DNA from: Stentor coeruleus
Lineage: Eukaryota > Ciliophora > Heterotrichea > Heterotrichida > Stentoridae
Direction of reading: 5' to 3'
Length of the DNA: 62,530 nt
Assembly: GCA_001970955.1 (NCBI GenBank)
Contig: MPUH01000356.1
Span: 1 to 62,530 of the forward strand
In this document: positions 53,901 to 62,530 of the stretch, piece after piece
How the letters are laid out: each line of letters starts with the position of its first letter
Position numbering within the stretch: position 1 is the first letter of the stretch
Notes under the pieces: model-generated
Databases searched by the model: none
The model's input: the letters and a program-made list of their open reading frames with translations, nothing else
What the model was told of the DNA's origin: nothing
Translations under genes and position numbers: made by a program

Positions 53901-54157
53901 TTAATGAATTAGGGTATAATGATACAGAATCACATGAAGATAGAAAGAAAAAGAAAAAAGTGTTGAGGAAATTTGTTAGGAGGTGCTTGAAAAATCAGAG
54001 AAGGGTTTTTAGAAGGCTCAAATCAACTAAGAATTTACATTTGAAACAGAAAATTGTGTTTTTCAATATGAATCGTTTTCTTGATAAAATGATAAGGAGG
54101 GTTTTGAAAGGGACTTTTGGCTTGATTGTGGCTTGGGATAGAAGTTTAGAAGCGTAA
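47938..54157 (+). CDS. Giant Sfi1/centrin-binding-like repeat protein, about 2007 aa
   Basis: Exon 47938-53524 joins exon 53541-54157 over a 16-nt intron. Without it the frame ends at 53610; with it the C terminus continues ESLKSISMIFAVSALVKLTM. After collapsing the 178-bp scar repeat the total is 2008 codons. The protein is very Lys-rich and helical. From about 49930 to 53140 some ten units of about 95 aa recur, each with LKLWNLAKIVEKNKxKAF then ISLINTIKNSGLNRxLG. Conserved Trp/Leu/Phe spacing (for example SIWKYKG, TTWKDI, FDIWRFK) recalls Sfi1-type centrin-binding repeats. Such proteins build contractile centrin fibres (myonemes, infraciliary lattice) and basal-body links. The link is inferred. 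Confidence 0.65.
49930..53140 (+). repeat. About ten 95-aa coding repeats
   Basis: Tandem units of roughly 285 bp inside the Sfi1-like gene. They are divergent in sequence, so they are old, apart from the assembly-made exact copy around 50729. Confidence 0.75.
50551..50908. repeat. 178-bp direct repeat flanking a single N (assembly scar)
   Basis: 50551-50728 and 50731-50908 match with two C/T differences. It adds exactly 60 codons to the Sfi1-like frame and should be collapsed. Confidence 0.88.
53525..53540 (+). other. 16-nt intron
   Basis: GTATTTTTTTATTTAG. It is the only 16-nt case, with the A again six bases from the 3' end. Removal shifts frame by one and links two long frames. Confidence 0.85.
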
Positions 54158-54571
54158 GAAAGTGAGGAGTTTTAGAATTAATTATTAGATGTTAATTGAA
54201 AGATTTTTATTTTTTGGTAATTTATTAGTTTTAAATCATCTTTTCTCTTTGAAATTATCTGTTATAAATTTGTATTTTTTATTTGCATATATCAAATATA
54301 GTATTTGTAATTTTTTAGTTATTGGGTATTGAGATTTTGTATTTTAGAATGGTATTTAAAAAAGAATTTGGGTAGTTTTTTTAAATTATAATAAAAAATT
54401 GTGGAGATAAAGATAAAGACTAAATATATTGTATTTTTAAAACTAGAGTATTGGATTAGGTTATTAAAAGGAGGTTTGAAATAAAATGGTTTAAATTTAT
54501 ATTAGTTTTGTGTTAAAAGAATTTGTTGGTGCTAATATATAAACGGGGAGTCTTTATTTATATTAATAAAG
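54158..54571. other. Intergenic region
   Basis: G/T-rich, the usual right flank of a gene. No gene or repeat. Confidence 0.5.
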
Positions 54572-55438
54572 ATGAAAAGTCCTAGCGATAACGACCTAAG
54601 GTTCTTTTTGTAAATTTTATTCAGGGAAAAATCTGAAGCCAGACTAAAAAGCGTAAAAAAAGGCCAATACCTAGCCAAAACTCTAAATACCCAACGCATT
54701 GCTATAAGCCATGAAGATGAACGTGCCAAAGAAACCAAAAAAGGTGCAGCCTACGAAACTGTGAGCACATTAATACATAGAAATGTTGACAAACTCCCAA
54801 ATGATATAACCTTAGCAATGAAAGAATACATAAGCTCCAAACTATTTTCCCCATTACTCGAGCAGAAAAAAAACGAGAACCTAGAGAACTTCTTCATAGT
54901 AAAAACCACTCAGGAAAAATACCAAATAATAAACTCAATCTTCCATGACAACAAAACCAAGCCAGCATGCACAAAAACCTCAGGCAATGTAGAGAAAAAA
55001 ATTGAGCTCTCAGACAAAAACCGAGAGAAAAAAAAAAGAATCATCGATCCTTTCGAACTAAGAATAAGACTAATAGATGAAAAAATTAAAAGAATTGTAG
55101 ACAACGACATAAAACAAGAGAATTTGAAAAGAAAAGAAGAACAAAGAAAAGGAATAAAGTTTAATTTCAAAAAACAGAAAAAAGGGATAATGCTTACAGA
55201 TAAGTTTTACACATTGAATATGAAAGCAAAGCATACTCTTGGTAATATGTCAAAAATGCTTGAAATTCAGACGAAATCTCAGAAATCTGAGTCTAATTTT
55301 TTTAATTCTGAGCTATATTCAATGGAAGAAAGCCCAATTGATAGGAAATTTGGAGGAATGAATAAGGTTAATAGTGAAAGTTCAAAAATACACTTTCCTT
55401 TATTATCGACTAAAGCTTCAAGGAAAAATTTGAATTAA
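54572..55438 (+). CDS. Hypothetical Lys-rich protein, 283 aa
   Basis: A tiny first exon (54572-54609, 38 nt: MKSPSDNDLRFF) is joined over a 15-nt intron to 54625-55438, continuing LEKSEARLKSVKKG. It is helical and charged, with KKKRIIDPFELRIRLIDEKI near the centre and a disordered Ser-rich tail. No family is recognised. An in-frame GTG at 54761 is internal, not the start. A TATA-like run lies about 40 bp upstream of the ATG. Confidence 0.72.
54610..54624 (+). other. 15-nt intron
   Basis: GTAAATTTTATTCAG. It links the 38-nt first exon to the main exon through a split Leu codon. Confidence 0.85.
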
Positions 55439-55945
55439 TTATTATAAAACTTAGGGTCGGAAGGATATGAAAGTTTTAGCGTGCTTATTAGGATATTAAG
55501 TTTCAATAGGTGAGTTTAGGTTTTAATGGAAAAGGATCAGAGGATGTGTTTAATTTAAATTAATGAGGATTTTTGGAAGATTTTTTGTTAGGATTTGAAG
55601 GTAGTTTTTTGGGCTGAGATTTTTGTGAATAGGTTTATTAAATTATTAATTGGGGTAAATAGGATTTTTGCTGAAATAGTTAGGTTTAATTTATGTTTTT
55701 TAGAGGATATAATGATATGAATGTAGTGTATAAACTAATCGTTAATGTAATTTATTTAGGTATATTTCATGCCAAATATTTTATTCTATTTATTTGTAGA
55801 CTATATAATCAACAACAACGAAAAAACATATTTCACAATAAAAGTGCAAAAAAAATATCCTTAAGTTCACATTTAACCATAATACACACTTCAGTTCACC
55901 CTATCTTCTTAAAAAACCAATAAAATTAACATCATTTTCTTATAA
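55439..55945. other. Intergenic region
   Basis: G-rich to about 55640, C-rich 55860-55945. A 76-codon frame at 55693-55923 has no recognisable features and I treat it as chance. Confidence 0.5.
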
Positions 55946-56602
55946 ATGCTAAGAGGTTCATTATTTTCACTAAAAGGCCCTAAAGTACTCTGTATTGCTA
56001 AGAACTATTTTGAGCATGCAATTGAAATGGGGGCAAAAGATGTACCTCCAAACCCTGTAATGTTCCAAAAACCTTTATCAAGCATAATAAGTGAAGGACA
56101 AAACATAATAATTCCAAAAGGTGTTGAAGTCCATCACGAAATCGAACTAGCTTTCTTTTTAAGTAAACAAGGTAAAAATATCAAACCTGAAAATGCTTAT
56201 GAATACATTTCAGGTTATTGCTTAGCATTAGATCTAACAGGTCGAAACATTCAAGCTGAAGCTAAAAAAAACTCTTGGCCTTGGGATGTCTCTAAAGGCT
56301 ATGATACATTCTTACCTTTATCATCATTTATTCCTACATCCCAAGTCCCGAACCCATATGAACTTGAACTTGAGCTGAAGATAAATGGAATTACTAAGCA
56401 AAAAGGTCAAACAAGGTCGATGCATTATAAAATCCACGATATATTATCTTATATCAGTCAAGTTATGACTCTAAATGAAGGAGATTTAATATTAACTGGA
56501 ACTCCATCAGGTGTTGGTCCAGTTAGAAAAGGTGATGTTTTAGAGTCATTCCTCACATCTAGTGGGAATGTGATTCTGCAGAGCAGATTTATCGCAGAGT
56601 AA
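55946..56602 (+). CDS. Fumarylacetoacetate hydrolase family protein, FAHD1-like acylpyruvase, 218 aa
   Basis: Compact FAH-fold enzyme. It has CIAKNYFEHAIEMG, PVMFQKPLSSI, VEVHHEIELAFFLSKQGKNI with the metal-binding H-x-E-x-E, GYCLALDLTGRNIQ, the lid KGYDTFLPLSSFIP and GDLILTGTPSGVGPVRKGD. Size and motifs equal those of FAHD1, which hydrolyses acylpyruvates and decarboxylates oxaloacetate in mitochondria using Mg2+. I see no strong mitochondrial presequence. FAHD2-type enzymes are longer. Confidence 0.92.
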   Translation: MLRGSLFSLKGPKVLCIAKNYFEHAIEMGAKDVPPNPVMFQKPLSSIISEGQNIIIPKGVEVHHEIELAFFLSKQGKNIKPENAYEYISGYCLALDLTGRNIQAEAKKNSWPWDVSKGYDTFLPLSSFIPTSQVPNPYELELELKINGITKQKGQTRSMHYKIHDILSYISQVMTLNEGDLILTGTPSGVGPVRKGDVLESFLTSSGNVILQSRFIAE

Positions 56603-57440
56603 GATTGAAATAGATATCAAAATTTTAGGTAAAATAGGAAATTTTAGATATGCTTTTTTGGTTATGTTTTTAGTTTATGTTTTTATTGTGAGTATATTTA
56701 ATTATTGATATGAGATATTGTTGTTAAGAACATTTATTGTGTGAAGAAATGATAATATGTTGTATATAATCGTATAAATATTTGAGTTTTATAGTTTGAT
56801 GATTTGATAGTAGAAATAGTTAATTGATTTTTTTTTGTGTTGGGTATTGATATGATAATTTAGTATTTGTTGAAAAGATTGTAGAAATAGTTAATTCATT
56901 TTTTTTTGTGTTGGGTATTGATATGATAATTTGCCAGTATTTTTAGAAAGTTTATAGTAATACTTGGGATATAAATAATATTATAGAGTTTTAGTGATTG
57001 TGTTAAATAACAAATTCAGGTTATTAATTGGCTTAATGGATTTTCTGAAATTATTCAAAGAGTATTTTTATAGAAATATCTTGAGCTTTTTAAAGTAGTT
57101 TATATATATTTTTTTTTCTATTTAAAAACGAAAAATTAACACTTGATTATAATTAAGCATGATAATAAGATGAATGTTGTTAGTTTACCTTAAAATTAGT
57201 TTGAAGCACTTATATTGTTTTTCTTATTTTCTTACTTTTCGTCTTTTGTTTATATTGACTATAAGTATTTATATATTGTAATAGCTATAAAATGATTTAT
57301 TGATAAACGAAAACCATTTTGACCACATATAAATTAGCATTATCAATAGGAGAGGGAGAAATTGCAGCGGTTATAACTTTTATATAAAAAAAGTGAGATA
57401 AACTTAATGATCCATATATCTTTTATTCTTGAAAAAAACT
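56603..57440. other. Intergenic region, convergent genes
   Basis: G/T-rich to about 57050. Contains a near-duplicate of about 52 bp (56810-56861 and 56881-56932). No gene. Confidence 0.5.
56810..56932. repeat. 52-bp duplication, two copies 71 bp apart
   Basis: Copies at 56810-56861 and 56881-56932 differ by one G/C and are separated by 19 bp. Confidence 0.85.
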
Positions 57441-58028
57441 TCAGCCGTAGATATCAGCTTCTTGAACAATTAACTCTTTAAGTTTACTCCATTTAGTATG
57501 GCATTCAAAATCTTCTGTGCATTGTTCCTTACAACAATATGCTCCAAGTTCTTTAGACCTCTCAGCACAGTTCTTTGTAGCAAAAAAATACTCAATAAAC
57601 AACTTATAAATCTCTTTCATTGGCTTTTTAGAAAAAAACTTTTTACAAAATGCATCATTATAAGACTTAAACTTCATGTTCGTCTTATTCTCAACATAAG
57701 GTAAATTTTTCTTCTCAATAAAAGGTAGGACAACTTCCAAATTCGCTACAAGGACATTTAAAATTTCCCTTAAAAACGGGTGTGGGAGTACTTTTTTAAT
57801 CTTATTTTTCCGAACAAGTCGTAAAAGTTTCACCATCCTTCTTAGTAAACAACACCTTATAAACTCTTTTCTAGGGGCCTCCTCCTTACCTTTATTAACA
57901 AATAAAGAAAGGATTTTTGTAGCTTTTGTTTCTTTCCTTCCACGTTTTTTATTAACAAAATACTTTGAACAATCGACGAAGTACTCAGGTAATGGGAATT
58001 GTAAAATATGTTCCTGCGACGAGTCCAT
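57441..58028 (-). CDS. Hypothetical Cys- and Lys-rich protein, 195 aa
   Basis: Helical, basic protein. A run FIRCCLLRRMVKLLRLVRKNKI is amphipathic. The C terminus has paired Cys residues (KNCAERSKELGAYCCKEQCT, then EDFECHTKW) that could bind zinc or form disulphides. No signal peptide. The family is not recognised; it could be a member of a species-specific group. Confidence 0.65.
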   Translation of the reverse strand: MDSSQEHILQFPLPEYFVDCSKYFVNKKRGRKETKATKILSLFVNKGKEEAPRKEFIRCCLLRRMVKLLRLVRKNKIKKVLPHPFLREILNVLVANLEVVLPFIEKKNLPYVENKTNMKFKSYNDAFCKKFFSKKPMKEIYKLFIEYFFATKNCAERSKELGAYCCKEQCTEDFECHTKWSKLKELIVQEADIYG

Positions 58029-59599
58029 TTATAAATATATAAAGCATTGGCTATTGTAGTTAGTAATTAGACTAAGATTATCACAATCAAATTATAGGAT
58101 CAAATAATTATAGAGTATTATAATGTTTGTTTAAATATCTATTAAACTAGGGAATATTGATGATAATAAGGTTGATTTATAACATAAATTAGTTAGGATT
58201 AATAGTTTGATTTCAGATTTTTATATTGAACTATTAAACAATTTCTTTTTGATAAGATAAATACTTAGATAAATATAGCAAATTAAAACTCTTAGGTCGA
58301 GGATTAAGAAATTATTGTAGTTGTTTTGATGTTTCTGTTGACATAATAAATATTTTCCTCAATAGGCTCCATATAAGATTTTTATATTATTTCCTAGGAT
58401 ATTTTTTAAGATAAGTTGTATGAGCAAAGTTTGCTAATGTATTGGGATATTAAATAATATTATGAACTTTGATATTTAAATTTTAGATAATTGGAAATTG
58501 CTATTAAGATATATTTTTTTGTAGCGAAAAAGCGTAATATTTTGATAGTTTTGTATGTGATAAATGGAAAATTTTAGGATTATGTGGAATGGTTATTGTA
58601 GGGATAGGTTTAAGATTTATGATTTGTTTTAGGATATTTGTGAGGCTGGGCAGGATAATTCAGATTAAAAAAATATGTGGAATTGAAATGATTTTATATA
58701 TTGGGATTAGGAGAGATATTTTTTGGATGATACTTTGGGTATGAATGTATTTATGAATATTAGGTTTATACAAATAAGAAATTTTGATATGAAAATAGTA
58801 AATTGAAAACTAAGGATTAAAAATACTAATAAAATTGTTGAATAGAATTTTGTAAAACTGATATGATTATAATTGGATTTATAGCATTAGAAGATTTAAA
58901 TATAATATAATTCTATTAGATATTTCCTTTTATGCTATTACTACATTTTATAAGCATCATAATGTTTAGTATAGATTTCGTGATTTATGCTAAATATAGC
59001 CCAAAAAATCGTAATTAAAATTTCAAGCATGTAGAAAATCATATATAAAATTGTGTAGGTATTGATTGCAGCACTCTTGTAAGACTTGTTTATGATACGA
59101 TATTTATTTATAGAATGTTTACTATTATCGTATTTGCTGATTTTATACCACCTTAGGATAAACTCTCATATATAAAAATATGCTTAGCCTATCTGAAGCT
59201 CTTTATCTTATTATTGATACATTTTTCCCTTAGATTCTTGATACATCTTGTCTAACACTTGATCATTTCCAGATTCTCTAAGCATATAAAATTACTTACT
59301 TTTTATAGCAAAACTGACATTTAAAATTATCATTAAGATCTCATTAAACTACTTAATCCTACTACAAACACTTTAGTTCTAACAGGTTCTATTTAGATTT
59401 CACATGTTCTAAACTTATTATTTGCACTTTACAACAAAATCAATAACAAAAATATAATTATCTAAAAAATAAAGTTTTCCAATGACTTAAAAATCAAAAA
59501 TAGTTTTATAAGCCCACTTTTTTAGCCATATATTCCTAACATAATTTGACCTAACACCAATAACAAGATATTTATTCACTAAATCTTACTTAAACCTAT
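58029..59599. other. Long intergenic region with a relic
   Basis: G-rich 58480-58760 (right flank of the gene before), the relic at 58941-59291, then C-rich 59200-59600. No repeats. Confidence 0.45.
58941..59291 (-). pseudogene. Possible membrane-protein relic
   Basis: On the - strand one frame reads FYMLRESGNDQVLDKMYQES, then GKMYQ, three TAA and one TGA, then 74 open codons including INTYTILYMIFYMLEILITI, then IFWAIFS, to a stop at 58941. All segments are in the same frame, which is more than chance alone suggests. Gln (for TAA) or Arg (for TGA) would fit at the stops. It has two hydrophobic helices. The family is unknown. Confidence 0.35.
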
Positions 59600-60978
59600 T
59601 TAAAAATCCATAAAAGTGCCAGGCACAACCTTAGCAGTTACTTTAAGATAATTTTTATGTTTCATGAAATTCTTATCAAAAGAATATCTGTTAATTTTAA
59701 TCCTCCTCACTTTTTCTTTTTTCTCACTATTCCTAACATATGTATCAACAAAGCTTTCACATAGCCCAAGTGCAATTGAAAATGAGACCATAATACCAAA
59801 AATTGATCCTAAAAATCCTCCAATAAAAATAAACCAACTACTATTAATATTCCTCTTTGTAACTAGTGCTGAGCTATCTAATAAAAAACTTAACTGCACA
59901 GAAACAAAAGTTTTAGAGTTAATCCTATATAAAAACTACGTTTTCTGTGTTGCTGTTTCACCAATAATAACATTATCATTTGATGTTACATGATATCCAG
60001 TAAGAACACTTGACTATCTATTATTTTGTGAGTAAAAAACTTTTATAAAAATTACAGATGGGATAATTGATAATAGGATTATTGACGGTTCTGTTCCAAT
60101 TAAAACTTGTTTAAGATTAGATGGGAAGATTGGGATAAATGTATTACTTGATTCTGAGGGTATTGATGAAGATATTGTAAAGTTTACACCAATATAACTT
60201 GCTCGAGATGTCTTTTCAGTAAGAATCATGAGGATTTTAGCTGAGTTTGAAGGATGATATTTTTGTATGTAATTGAAACTATAAAGTTATTGCTATTGAG
60301 TTCTAGGGTTATTTTCGTGTTTGTAAAGCGTATGCTTGCTTCTGAGATTGAAAAAATATCATTGCATTCGTTGTTACATGATCCTCCATATGCATAAAAT
60401 GTAGCCTGGATATATAGTTTTTCAGCTGAAATTGTTTCTTCTATTATTATTAATGGAATTAAAGCTTTGATTTCGGTTATATTGTCTAGTTCAAATTTCA
60501 TAAACAATCCTATAATAATTATGCTAGCAGCGAGCAAAAAGTATATTGAAAAGAGTCCTCCTAGTTTTGTTCTTCTTAAAACTACTGGTGTATTTATTTC
60601 TTGGCCATGATCAGATATAAATAAATCAACTTTTTCAATATTATCCAAAAATTTTCTATTCATAAAAGCTACACAACCAATAACAGCTACTGCTAAAACG
60701 AAGTATAGCCAGAGTTTATTGACGAAATTAGAAATCTTTGTTGTATTACCTTCAAAGGCTTTAGGTTGGTAATATGATTTAACAATTGAAGTAGTATAAG
60801 ATGATGATAGTTCAGAAGACCCAATCGGACATAGAGAATATGAAGGACACTCATAACAATATAAAGAACCATTTTTTTCACTGTAGTATCCATATTCACA
60901 TGGTAAGCATGACGCTTCATCATCAACTGCTGTTTTGTTAGAAAAAGTTCCCTTTAGACAAGGCAAGCAATCGTTAGC
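59600..60978 (-). pseudogene. Cys-rich (GCC2/GCC3-like) membrane receptor-type gene, broken
   Basis: On the - strand, after an in-frame TAA at 60981, the frame reads CLPCLKG, CLPCEYGYYSEKNGSLYCYE and CPSYSLCPIG. These are repeats of the ephrin-receptor-like Cys-rich type, typical of large ciliate surface proteins. Membrane helices follow (LWLYFVLAVAVIGCVAF, IYFLLAASIIIIGLF). One frameshift lies near 60280 (into NSAKILMILTEKTSRASYIG), and a TAG at 60014-60016 interrupts NNR/SSVLTGYHV. A normal-looking 15-nt intron (59925-59939) leads into the last exon with one more helix, ending at 59600. The 5' part, with signal peptide and most repeats, is absent. A pseudogene is likely. Confidence 0.6.
59925..59939 (-). 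other. 15-nt intron in the pseudogene
   Basis: GTAGTTTTTATATAG on the - strand. It removes an in-frame TAG and obeys the same A-at-position-10 rule, so the gene was once functional. Confidence 0.7.
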
Positions 60979-61319
60979 TTAAATATAAAATTCAAGAAAA
61001 AACAATTTGATTCTAAAACGATTTATATTTTAAACCTTATCTTTGAATCAAAATTGTAGACAATTGTTTCACTTTTTACTTGTTAAGATTAGGAAGATAA
61101 TATTGCATATATAATAAGTCCTAAACTAAATATAATTTATAATAGCTGCTTTGAAAAACTTAAATAATTATATTGGCTTGTCTGAGCTTTCTAAACTTTA
61201 TGATTTTATTGTCCTAATTCTTTAGCAATGAAATATTATATATAATAATAAAGTAAATTCTCTGAAAAGTATTAAAGATTAATGTCAGTAAGTTTTTGTA
61301 TCAACACCATAATTGCAAT
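60979..61319. other. Intergenic region
   Basis: AT-rich, nothing recognised. Confidence 0.5.
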
Positions 61320-62305
61320 ATGGGAGGTGGTGGATCATGTTTATCAAGGTCAGCAGCAACAGAAAACCAAGACAATCCCGTGAATTTACAACGAAAGAAG
61401 TACCTGTCGACCTCCAAGCTGAAAATAAAGTAGAACAACAAGTTGAAGTTATCGAAGTAAAAATGCCAATCGACCCAGTATCAGTTCAAAGTGCCTTAAG
61501 AGGCCATATGGCCCGTAAAGAAATGACTCCTCAACTCAAAGACTACCGAAACTCCAAAATCTTCAAGCCCGAAGAATATTTGAAGTCCTTGACCAGCCAT
61601 TAGAAGAGCTTGAGTCTACAGCAATGAAAGAGTTAGAAAAAAATATATCAACATTGAAATTGAAGTTCCTGAAGATGATTATACAATAGTCTAAGTGAAG
61701 CCTGCTGTAAAACTAGATGATGGATCAGTATATCAAGGAAGTTGGGATGAAAAAGGTAGCCAATATGGTGCAGGGACGTTAATAACAAAAGCTAGGGCTT
61801 AAAATGTTGGGTCCTTTTAAAGAAAGGAAAGTCGAAGGTAAAGGCCGAGCTATTGAGTCTAATGGCTTGGTTTATCAATGAGAGTTTAAAAACAGTAAGT
61901 TTGAAGATGAAGGGAAATTCATGAGACCAGGTGGGGCTGAGTTTGCTGGAGAACTTAAGGATGGGAAATTAAGTGGTAGTGGACAAGAACAATGGCCTGA
62001 TGGGACAAGGTATATTGGTGAATATCAGGATGGAGAAAGACATGGAAAAGGTAAACTTATATTGTCAGCTGGGGTTTATGAAGGGGGTTTTAGGAGGAAA
62101 TATATGTGGACGAACAAAACAAATATGAAGGAAGGTGGAAAGATGGGAAAATGCATGGAAAAGGAGTTTTTAAATGGGCTGATGGAAGAGTTTGTGATGG
62201 AAAGTAGGGAAACTGAACAGTAAATGAAAATACACTTTTAAGACTAGCAAGGGCATGAAAACCAAAGCTGGGGTTTGGGTTAATGGATTTATATTAGCAC
62301 TGTAA
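61320..62305 (+). pseudogene. MORN-repeat protein pseudogene
   Basis: Starts MGGGGSCLSRSAATENQDNP (a myristoylation-type start), shifts frame to EFTTKEVPVDLQAENKVEQQ, then carries an IQ-like SVQSALRGHMARKE. Further shifts lead to a series of MORN repeats: DGSVYQGSWDEKGSQYGAGT, GPFKERKVEGKGRAIESNG, LVYQ-stop-EFKNSKFEDEGKF, FAGELKDGKLSGSGQEQWPD, YIGEYQDGERHGKG, YEGRWKDGKMHGKGVFKWAD. It ends MKTKAGVWVNGFILAL at 62305. At least six frameshifts or stops separate the pieces, and no 15-nt introns explain them. Living relatives are membrane-bound scaffold proteins of ciliates and apicomplexans. Confidence 0.8.
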
Positions 62306-62530
62306 TTATCATAGCTTACTACTTCGAAATTCTTGAGTTGGAAATACATTTTTATAGCTGGCTAAAGATATAAACTAATCTGATGGCTAGGAATAGGAAA
62401 TGCATAATCGTTTAGGAGAAATTGTTGAGAATTATAATGAGAGTGAAATTGGGTTTAAAGAAAAACAGCTTTTGTTCTATTGGATTACTTTTTTATAAGC
62501 CTATATATAACAAGGGCTGGACAATAGTCA
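62306..62530. other. Window end, no clear gene
   Basis: A 32-codon frame from ATG 62400 to 62498 (MHNRLGEIVENYNESEIGFK) is protein-like but too short to call. Confidence 0.35.

Noticed and set aside
1..62530. CRISPR arrays, insertion sequences, transposase genes, rRNA genes
   Set aside because: Looked for on both strands and none seen, as expected for ciliate macronuclear DNA.

Overview
The window looks like macronuclear DNA of a heterotrich ciliate, most probably Stentor coeruleus or a close relative. The DNA is very AT-rich. Long reading frames use all three standard stop codons. Gene spacing is tiny (9 to 31 bp in several places). Every intron I could place is 15 nt (once 16 nt) with GT..AG ends and an A six bases from the 3' end. 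Protein content (large WD40 and coiled-coil families, polycystin and TRP-type channels, ciliary and basal-body proteins, centrin-binding-like repeats, TM9SF, an adaptin/coatomer-like subunit) also fits a ciliate. Species identity is inference.

Layout. 1-264 is the tail of an MFS-like transporter. 926-3787 (-) is a zinc-finger/WD40 protein. 4561-6963 (+) is a polycystin-type channel with a 15-nt intron. 7248-9482 (+) is a membrane-pyrophosphatase-like protein that has lost the catalytic acidic motifs. 10093-11315 (-) holds PLAC8 and sperm-tail PG-rich genes 11 bp apart. 12063-20230 holds small coiled-coil or disordered genes and one decayed gene. 20690-21103 (+) is a small membrane protein, followed by tRNA-Ser(AGA) and importin-beta (21554-24061, -). 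24856-24990 is a relic of a PIN-like transporter. 26217-30323 (+) is a fused WD40/ion-channel protein, convergent with an intact PIN-like transporter (30355-31539, -; two introns). 33358-35227 (+) is TM9SF. 36996-38816 (-) is a second zinc-finger/WD40 protein. 38882-41735 (-) is a TPLATE/adaptin-like subunit whose start codon lies 9 bp from that of a divergent UBX-like gene. 45222-45839 (-) is CFAP77. 46484-47848 (+) is CEP70-like. 47938-54157 (+) is a giant Sfi1-like repeat protein. 55946-56602 (+) is an FAHD1-like hydrolase. From 58.9 kb to the end the window holds mostly broken genes: a membrane-protein relic, a Cys-rich receptor-like pseudogene and a MORN-repeat pseudogene.

Assembly caution. 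Five single N characters (24116, 25938, 34649, 41205, 50729) are each flanked by a near-identical direct repeat of 45 to 256 bp. They look like unmerged contig overlaps. Three cut through genes (TM9SF, TPLATE-like, Sfi1-like), and collapsing the repeat restores a single frame in each case.

Functional theme. Many genes concern the cortex and cilia (STPG, CFAP77, CEP70-like, Sfi1-like, polycystin, WD40-channel) or membrane traffic (TM9SF, TPLATE-like, importin, UBX-like). There is no operon logic, but the packing implies shared or overlapping regulatory DNA. Most noncoding flanks show an orientation-independent skew: C-rich to the left of a gene and G-rich to its right on the + strand.
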